This document shows positions 58,361-64,000 of a stretch of 64,000 nt of DNA, piece after piece. The notes under the pieces were generated by a model. It saw nothing but the letters and a program-made list of their open reading frames with translations. It had not been told where the DNA came from and searched no databases. A program made the position numbers and the translations under genes. Numbering within the stretch: the first letter of the stretch is position 1; each line of letters starts with the position of its first letter. The DNA comes from Opitutaceae bacterium. GTDB taxonomy: Bacteria; Verrucomicrobiota; Verrucomicrobiia; Opitutales; Opitutaceae. The stretch lies in the NCBI GenBank assembly GCA_003164715.1, contig PLTZ01000082.1, positions 33,555 through 97,554 on the forward strand, in the 5' to 3' direction.

Positions 58361-60469
58361 ATGCCCCAAGGACGCGCGGTACTGGCCCTGCTCGCGGGCG
58401 CACTCTCGTCCCTGCCCGCCGCCCGCGCGGCGGCTGACCAGGACTGGCCCGAGTATCTGGGCGGCCCCGACCGCGGCCACTACTCGGCGCTTCGCCAGAT
58501 AAACGCCTCGAATGTCGGCAGGCTCAGGACGGCCTGGGTGTACCACACCGGATTGCTCGGCCAGATGCAGTGCAACCCGATCGTCGTCAAGGGAGTCCTC
58601 TACGGCGCCACGGGGACAAGCGAGGTGTTCGCGCTCGACGCGGCGACCGGCAAGCCGATCTGGCGCTACAACGTGCCGGGCAGGCTCAACCCGGAGCCGC
58701 AGAACGACAGGGGCGTCACCTACTGGACGGACGGCAGGAGCGAGCGTATCCTGTGCACGATCGACTCCTGGCTCTACGCCCTCGATGCGAGGACCGGCGC
58801 GCCGGTCAAGGACTTCGGGGCGGACGGACGCGCGAGCCTCAAGGCGGGCTTGGGCCCCCAGGCGCAGGAGAAATGGGTCATCTCGACCACGCCGGGCACG
58901 CTCTACGGCGACCTGATCGCCATGCCGACCCGGGTGGGAGAGGACCAGGACGCCGCGCCCGGGTTCATCCAGGCCTTCAATGTGCGCACGGGAACCCTCG
59001 CCTGGACGTTTGTCACGATCCCTTACCCGGACACGCCGGGATACGAGACCTGGTCCAAGGCCGCCTACAAGAACACCGACGTCGGCTCCGCGAACTGCTG
59101 GGCCGGCATGGCGATCGACCGCCGGCGCGGGATCCTCTACGTGCCGACCGGCTCCGCGGCCCCCGATTTCTGGGGCGGCCAGCGGCTCGGAAAGGACCTC
59201 TTCGCGGACAGCCTGCTGGCGCTCGACGCGTCCACGGGCCGGCTTCTCTGGTGCCAGCAGACGGTCCACCACGACATCTGGGACAGGGACCTGCCGTCGC
59301 CGCCCGTGCTCGTCACGCTGCGCCACGGCGGGCGCGCGGTGGACGCGGTCGCGCAGACCACAAAGACCGGCTTCATCTTCGTGTTCGACCGCGTCACCGG
59401 CGAATCCCTCTTCCCGATCCAGGAGAAACCCTTCCCGAAGTCGACGCTCGGCGGCGAGGAGGCGTGGCCCACGCAGCCGATCCCGTCCCTGCCCAAGCCC
59501 TATGCGCGGCAGACCCTGACCGAGGCCGACATCAGCCCCTACGCGGAGAACCGCGAGGCGCTGCTCGCGCAGCTGCGCTCGGCGCGCACCGGCCTCTTCC
59601 AGCCGTTCGGCAAGTTCCCGACGATCCTTTTCCCGGGTTTCGACGGGGGCGGGGAGTGGGGAGGGCCCGCGGTCGACCCCGACGGGATCCTCTACGTCAA
59701 CACAACGAACATGGCGTGGGTCGCCTCGATGAGCGACCCCGCCAGGCAGGCGGACCTTGCGCTCATGAGCCCGGGGCGCCGGCGCTACATGCAGTACTGC
59801 GTCTCCTGCCACGGGCCGGAGCGCAGGGGCCTGCCGGCGGGGGGGATCCCCTCGCTGGTCGACGTCGGGAGCCGCCTGCGCCGCGAGGAGGTCCTCAGTC
59901 TGATCGGCTCGGGCAGGAAGATGATGCCCGGTTTCACGGCGCTGCCGGGCGAAGACAGGGCCGCCATCGTGGGCTACCTCTTCGGCGACGAGCCGCAGCC
60001 GGCGGCCGCGGCCGCCCCCGCGGCGCCGGAGGCGCCGGCCCGCATCCCCTACCAGTTCGACGGGTACAACCGGTGGGTCGACAGCAAGGGCTATCCCGCC
60101 ATCTCGCCGCCCTGGGGAACGCTCTCGGCGATCGACCTGAACACGGGCGAGTACGTCTGGACCGCGACCCTGGGCGAGTTTAGGGAGCTCTCCGCCAGGG
60201 GAATCCCCCCGACCGGCGCCGAGAACTACGGGGGCCCGGTCGCGACCGCGGGGAACCTCCTGTTCATCGCCGCGACGAAGGACGGGATGATACGGGCCTT
60301 CGACAAACGCACCGGCAGGGTCCTCTGGAAGAGCGAGCTTCCGGCCGCTGCGTTCGCGACCCCGAGCACGTATGAGGTCAACGGGAAGCAGTACGTGGTC
60401 GTCGCGTGCGGCGGCACGAAGCTCGGCACGGCGCCCGGCGACAGCTATGTCGCCTTCGCGCTGCCCTGA
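58361..60469 (+). CDS. PQQ-type beta-propeller dehydrogenase with an inserted cytochrome c
   Basis: Signal peptide about residues 1-24. Propeller repeats such as SEVFALDAATGKPIWRYNVPG and FADSLLALDASTGRLLWCQQTVHHDIWDRDLP mark a quinoprotein glucose/alcohol dehydrogenase family member acting in the periplasm. A c-type heme domain is inserted, not appended: CVSCHG at residues 480-485, axial Met in KMMPGF (about 525); then the propeller resumes (SAIDLNTGEYVWTATLGEF, MIRAFDKRTGRVLWKSELP). Electrons may therefore pass to the heme directly. Substrate unknown. No PQQ synthesis genes are seen here. Confidence 0.9.
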   Translation: MPQGRAVLALLAGALSSLPAARAAADQDWPEYLGGPDRGHYSALRQINASNVGRLRTAWVYHTGLLGQMQCNPIVVKGVLYGATGTSEVFALDAATGKPIWRYNVPGRLNPEPQNDRGVTYWTDGRSERILCTIDSWLYALDARTGAPVKDFGADGRASLKAGLGPQAQEKWVISTTPGTLYGDLIAMPTRVGEDQDAAPGFIQAFNVRTGTLAWTFVTIPYPDTPGYETWSKAAYKNTDVGSANCWAGMAIDRRRGILYVPTGSAAPDFWGGQRLGKDLFADSLLALDASTGRLLWCQQTVHHDIWDRDLPSPPVLVTLRHGGRAVDAVAQTTKTGFIFVFDRVTGESLFPIQEKPFPKSTLGGEEAWPTQPIPSLPKPYARQTLTEADISPYAENREALLAQLRSARTGLFQPFGKFPTILFPGFDGGGEWGGPAVDPDGILYVNTTNMAWVASMSDPARQADLALMSPGRRRYMQYCVSCHGPERRGLPAGGIPSLVDVGSRLRREEVLSLIGSGRKMMPGFTALPGEDRAAIVGYLFGDEPQPAAAAAPAAPEAPARIPYQFDGYNRWVDSKGYPAISPPWGTLSAIDLNTGEYVWTATLGEFRELSARGIPPTGAENYGGPVATAGNLLFIAATKDGMIRAFDKRTGRVLWKSELPAAAFATPSTYEVNGKQYVVVACGGTKLGTAPGDSYVAFALP

Positions 60470-60486
60470 AGGGGCACGGGCGCTAG

Positions 60487-61668
60487 TCAGGGGACGAGGG
60501 CCGAGACCCCGATCGCCTTCGTGGACTCGCTTGCGCCGTTGATGAAGGTGAAGGTGATCTGGCCGGCCGAGGCAACCAGGCGCTCGTAGCGCTGCGGATC
60601 CCAGCCGGCCACCGCCTCGCCGTTGATGCGGGACACGAGGTCGCCCGCCCGGACGCCCTGCGCCGCACCCGGCGAGCCCGGGAGGACGCCGGCCACCTTC
60701 CAATAGGCGGGGGTCCTCCTGAAGCTCAGGCCCGTGCCGCGCAGCGGCGGGACCGCCAGCACGTCGGCGGGGTCGTGCTGGAAGATCACGACATTGTGGC
60801 GCGGGTCGAAGGTGATCGTGAAGTGGCAGAGGATCCCGCCGCCCAGGGAGGAGAGTTCGTCCGTCAGCTGGGCGACGGGCTGCGGGACGTCGAAGGAGCC
60901 GAACCTGAGGACGCCCGAGAGCCGCCCGACCTTCGGGGTCCGGTCCCCGGCCAGGGTGCTGACGACGGGGCCGGCGACCGGGCCGTAGGCGAACGCGGGC
61001 GCCAGCCCGGCCGGGTTGATGTCGATCGCAGCGGCGCTGCCCGAGTCGATCAGCGCCGCGAACTCGCGGTCGCCGAGCGTCACCGCGATCAGCGGGATCT
61101 TGTCCCCGTTGTTGAAGGGGATGGCCTCGCCCGGCAGGCCGTCATCGGGCACCGTCGCGCGCAGCACGATCCGCTCATTCGGGTAGTCAAGGGTGAGCGC
61201 CGCGTTCCGGAAGAGGGGGAACCCGAGGATGCCGTCTATCCTGACGCCAAACTGCGCGGAGAGCTCCGCGCAGTCATAGATGAGGGCGGGCACGTAGACG
61301 AAGCGGGCGTCGCCGAGCTGCAGGCGCCTGAGGGTCACGGGATGCAGGAGGGTGTAGCCGCCGTCGGCCGACCGCACCCGCACCGGGGGCTCGTCGAGCG
61401 GCGGCGAGCCCGGGGCCTTATAGCGGCTGGCGATGTCGGGCGAGACCAGCGTCACCGAGGAGCCCGTGTCGACGACGAAGTGATACGGGCCGAACTTGTC
61501 CCACTTGTCCTCGACCACGAGGACGTTGCCGACGAGGTGCCCGGGAAGGACAACCGGCTTTGGGCCCACGCTGGTCACGCCCGGCTTCGGGGCGGTGCGC
61601 TGGACGCTGAAGCAGCCGGCGGCGAGGAGGCCTGCGACCGCTGCGAGAGCGACGAGCAGGCGCTTCAT
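60487..61668 (-). CDS. Lipoprotein with retroviral-type aspartyl protease and PDZ domains
   Basis: Lipoprotein signal with LLAAGCFS (Cys19). Two pepsin/retropepsin-like halves: HFVVDTGSSVTLVSPDIA (Asp-Thr-Gly, about residue 67) and FAALIDSGSAAAIDI (Asp-Ser-Gly, about residue 203), so a single-chain double-psi barrel is likely. The last 80 residues are a PDZ domain (GVLPGSPGAAQGVRAGDLVSRINGEAVAGW). Probably an outer- or inner-membrane protein facing the periplasm. The second DSG may mean a weaker site. Coupled to the MFS gene by a one-base TAATG overlap. Confidence 0.86.
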   Translation of the reverse strand: MKRLLVALAAVAGLLAAGCFSVQRTAPKPGVTSVGPKPVVLPGHLVGNVLVVEDKWDKFGPYHFVVDTGSSVTLVSPDIASRYKAPGSPPLDEPPVRVRSADGGYTLLHPVTLRRLQLGDARFVYVPALIYDCAELSAQFGVRIDGILGFPLFRNAALTLDYPNERIVLRATVPDDGLPGEAIPFNNGDKIPLIAVTLGDREFAALIDSGSAAAIDINPAGLAPAFAYGPVAGPVVSTLAGDRTPKVGRLSGVLRFGSFDVPQPVAQLTDELSSLGGGILCHFTITFDPRHNVVIFQHDPADVLAVPPLRGTGLSFRRTPAYWKVAGVLPGSPGAAQGVRAGDLVSRINGEAVAGWDPQRYERLVASAGQITFTFINGASESTKAIGVSALVP

Positions 61669-63011
61669 TACCGGACGGGCTTTGCCAGCCGCGCGCTGAG
61701 CGCGAGGGCTGCCACCACGAGCGCGGCGGCCCCGATAAAGACGGACTTGGAGTCGAACATGAAGTACACCGCGCCCGCCAGCATGGGAGTGAACGCGCGC
61801 GCGAGGGACCCGAGCGAGCGGAAGATGCCAAGGACGCGGCCCTGCTCGTCCTGGGAGGAGTACAGCGAGATGAGGCCCGTGGTGGAGGGGTTCACGAGCC
61901 CGGAGCCGGTCGCCAGGAAGACGATCCCGGCGTACATCATCCAGGGCCGCACGCTCAGCCCGACAATAAGGAGCCCGAAGCAGGTGGAGATGAGCCCGCC
62001 CGCCAGGACCGGGATCTCGTCGGCCTTCTTCAGGAGGATGCGCACGATGAAGCCCTGCGTGACAATCGAGCACGCGCCGAGGAAGCCGAGCATGATCCCG
62101 TTCTGCCCCACGGTGTAGCCGAACCGGTCGGCCGCGAGGTAGGTGAGCGTCGCCTCCATGGCCACGAAGGCGACGGCGTAGACGAAGGCGACGACGTTGG
62201 CGCGGCGCACGTCGGGGTTGTCGAGGTTGAGGATGGCGCGGATGGGGTTGCGCAGCCGGGTCTCGAGGGCGCCGGAGCGGGCGCTCTCCGGGAGCGTCTC
62301 CCGGAAGCTGCGCTTGACCCAGACCAGGTTCGCCACGCAGAAGCCGAGGGCGACGAGCGCCGGGACGGAGTAGGGGTTGATCCCGAAGCGCTCGAGCGAG
62401 GGATGTGCCGCGAGGAGATTGTACTGGGCGCAGATGGCGCCGAGGACGGGCCCCGTCACGAGCCCGAGGCCGAACGCCGCGCCGACGATCCCCATCGCGC
62501 GGGACCGCTCCTTGCGGGTGGTCACGTCGGCGACCGCCGCCGTCGCGACCGAGAGGTTCCCGCCGAAGGCGCCCCCGACGATGCGCGAGAGCAGGAACAT
62601 CCAGAACGAGCCGCTCACCACCCATAGCGCGTAGCCGAGCACGCTCCCGGCGACCGTCATCAGGAGGATGCCGCGCCGGCCCCGGCGGTCCGAGAGCGTG
62701 CCCCAGAAGGGCGCGAAGACGAACTGAAGGATGGAGTAGAAGGAGGTGAGGACGCCGCCGAAGAGCACGGCGGCGAACGCGTGGTCGCGTCCGAGCGCGT
62801 GCGCGACCGCCTCGCTCCTCGAAAGAAGCCAGCCGAGGAGCCCCGAGTTCCCGTCGATCCTCAGGTAGTAGTCGACGAGGCTCGGCCCGAGCGGGAAGAT
62901 GATCGAGAAACCGATCAGGTCGATCAGCAGCGTCAGGAAGATGACGCCGAGCGAAAGCTTGCGTTCGGTCGCGGGGGTGGCCGCGGGCGGCCTTGGGCTC
63001 ACGTCGGCCAC
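61668..63011 (-). CDS. MFS transporter (TetA-like drug/tetracycline efflux group)
   Basis: 447 residues with about 12 membrane helices. The loop 2-3 motif is GTLSDRRGRRGILLMTV, RIVGGAFGGNLSVATAAVADVTTRKERSRAMGIVGAAFGLGLVTGPVLG is motif C of drug-proton antiporters, and an unusual long loop (YYLRIDGNSGLLGWLLSRSEAV) follows helix 1. Real substrate unknown. Start GTG 63011 lies three bases after the glyA stop; the frame is open further up only because glyA is there. Between glyA and the aspartyl-protease gene. Confidence 0.87.
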   Translation of the reverse strand: MADVSPRPPAATPATERKLSLGVIFLTLLIDLIGFSIIFPLGPSLVDYYLRIDGNSGLLGWLLSRSEAVAHALGRDHAFAAVLFGGVLTSFYSILQFVFAPFWGTLSDRRGRRGILLMTVAGSVLGYALWVVSGSFWMFLLSRIVGGAFGGNLSVATAAVADVTTRKERSRAMGIVGAAFGLGLVTGPVLGAICAQYNLLAAHPSLERFGINPYSVPALVALGFCVANLVWVKRSFRETLPESARSGALETRLRNPIRAILNLDNPDVRRANVVAFVYAVAFVAMEATLTYLAADRFGYTVGQNGIMLGFLGACSIVTQGFIVRILLKKADEIPVLAGGLISTCFGLLIVGLSVRPWMMYAGIVFLATGSGLVNPSTTGLISLYSSQDEQGRVLGIFRSLGSLARAFTPMLAGAVYFMFDSKSVFIGAAALVVAALALSARLAKPVR

Positions 63012-63013
63012 GG

Positions 63014-64000
63014 TCAGAGCCGGTACGGAAGGGGGAAGCGCGCGGTCAGGGCGACGGCGCGCGCCTTCACGGCCGCCACGGCCCCGGCCTCGGCGGGAGT
63101 CCCGATCGCGCGCAGCACCCGGTCGATCATGTCGGCCACCTCCTCCATCTCGGGCTCCCGGAATCCGCGGGTCGTGACGGCCGGCGTCCCGAGCCGTATC
63201 CCCGAGGCCTGGAAGGGCGAGCGCGTCTCGAAGGGGACCGTGTTCTTGTTGCACGTGATGTTGGCCAGGTCGAGCGTCTCCTGGGCCTTCTTCGCCGTGA
63301 GCTCGGGAAGGGTGGGCCGGAGATCGGCGAGGATCAGGTGGTTGTCGGTCCCGCCGGAGACGATGCGGTACCCGCGGGCCGACATGGCGGCCGAGAGGGC
63401 GCGCGCGTTGCGGATGATCTGCGCGGAGTACTCCTTGAACTCGGGCTTCAAGCATTCGCCGAAGCAGACCGCCTTGGCGGCGATGACGTGCATCAGCGGG
63501 CCGCCCTGGGCGCCGGGAAACACCGCCGAGTCGATCGCCTTCGCGTGGGCCGCCGTGCACAGGATCAGGCCCCCGCGCGGCCCGCGCAGCGTCTTGTGGG
63601 TCGTGGTGGTCACGAAGTCGGCGTGGGGGACCGGCGAGGGGTGGTGGCCGGTGACGATCAGGCCCGCGATGTGGGCGACGTCGGCGAAGAGGAGGGCGCC
63701 GCAGGAGCGCGCGATCTCGCCCATGCGGGCGAAGTCGATCACGCGCGAGTAGGCGCTCGCCCCCACCGTGATCATCTTCGGCCTCTCCCTTAGGGCGACC
63801 TCCGCAAGCTGCTCGTAGTCGATCAGGTTGTTGTCCTCCCGCACCCCGTAGGCCACGACCTGGTAGAACTTCCCGGAAAAGTTCGCCGGGTTCCCGTGGG
63901 TCAGGTGGCCGCCGTGGCTCAGGTTCATGGCGAGGATCTTGTCGCCCAGCTGCAGCGAGGAGGTGTAGACGGCGAAGTTGGCCTGCGAGCCGGAGTGGGG
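63014..64000 (-). CDS. glyA: Serine hydroxymethyltransferase (N-terminus beyond the window)
   Basis: Interconverts serine and glycine with tetrahydrofolate. The partial protein (329 residues) begins mid-chain at [20 protein letters not shown] and holds [46 protein letters not shown], the PLP Lys in [16 protein letters not shown], and the C-terminal [10 protein letters not shown]. The start lies to the right of the window. First gene of the glyA-MFS-protease group. Confidence 0.96.
   Translation of the reverse strand, partial: PHSGSQANFAVYTSSLQLGDKILAMNLSHGGHLTHGNPANFSGKFYQVVAYGVREDNNLIDYEQLAEVALRERPKMITVGASAYSRVIDFARMGEIARSCGALLFADVAHIAGLIVTGHHPSPVPHADFVTTTTHKTLRGPRGGLILCTAAHAKAIDSAVFPGAQGGPLMHVIAAKAVCFGECLKPEFKEYSAQIIRNARALSAAMSARGYRIVSGGTDNHLILADLRPTLPELTAKKAQETLDLANITCNKNTVPFETRSPFQASGIRLGTPAVTTRGFREPEMEEVADMIDRVLRAIGTPAEAGAVAAVKARAVALTARFPLPYRL

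Noticed and set aside
57248..60703. Open frame of 1151 codons on the minus strand opposite rsmB and the PQQ dehydrogenase
   Set aside because: It is antisense to two well-recognised genes and reads as Arg/Gly/Val/Asp-rich noise. Length alone is not evidence at this GC.
61669..62625. Extension of the aspartyl-protease gene into the transporter gene
   Set aside because: It is an out-of-frame reading of the MFS gene; the lipoprotein signal at 61668 gives the right start.

Overview
The window is a dense, high-GC (visually about two thirds G+C) bacterial chromosome segment with about 55 genes and no intergenic gap above 300 bases. It looks like core genome of a Gram-negative, menaquinone-making, heterotrophic bacterium. 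Evidence for an outer membrane is lpxK, several lipoproteins and a beta-barrel protein ending in Phe. A member of Verrucomicrobiota, probably Opitutaceae-like, is my best guess. It rests on the gene repertoire (very long GreA-type factor, plant/cyanobacterial-type long IspH, ArsR-methyltransferase fusion) and was not tested by any search.

Layout. 1-2989 (+): three lineage-specific proteins (a helical protein, a coiled-coil protein, an outer-membrane barrel) after the tail of an unknown gene. 3003-8586 (-): ispH, alaS and leuB, the last two coupled by a 4-base overlap. 8660-16634 (+): a tight run of MBL hydrolase, ribD, rdgB, metG, menF, menD and menB, covering riboflavin, nucleotide clean-up, translation and the first menaquinone steps. 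16749-18932: a secreted prolyl oligopeptidase. 18968-19476 (-): a YefM/YoeB toxin-antitoxin pair. 19671-25460 (-): class II aldolase, a Gln-rich CpxP/Spy-like protein, topoisomerase III and an aminotransferase. 25551-29882 (+): an overlapping chain of lpxK, M29 aminopeptidase, adenosine deaminase and pseudouridine synthase. 30024-32308 (+): a duplicated-domain exported protein and a membrane acyltransferase-like protein. 32325-37468 (-): ilvD, pgi, a 52-residue lipoprotein, rsmI and ppx. 37572-39430 (+): scpB and pheA.

39444-41244 (-): a small membrane protein, rpmA, rplU behind a terminator-like leader hairpin, and a DUF3108 protein whose start codon overlaps that of divergent uvrA. 41243-44125 (+): uvrA. 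44115-46184: a small membrane protein, an esterase gene split by an in-frame TAG, and a second toxin-antitoxin pair (Phd-like antitoxin, PemK/MazF-like toxin) with visibly lower GC. 46185-49960: MEP-pathway genes ispD and ispF plus an oligopeptide-binding lipoprotein, divergent from ispE; with ispH, four MEP enzymes are in the window. 50079-56717: ptsI, then on the minus strand the ArsR-methyltransferase, the 611-residue Gre-type factor, a methyltransferase and a glycosyltransferase. 56945-60469 (+): an RsmB-type rRNA methyltransferase and a PQQ/cytochrome c dehydrogenase. 60487-64000 (-): glyA (cut by the window edge), an MFS transporter and an aspartyl-protease/PDZ lipoprotein.

I saw no rRNA, tRNA, CRISPR array, insertion sequence or prophage. 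No new multi-gene system stands out. The best leads are the amber-interrupted esterase, the unusual pairing in the second toxin-antitoxin module, the rplU leader hairpin, the uvrA/DUF3108 start overlap, and extra domains on IspH and the Gre factor.
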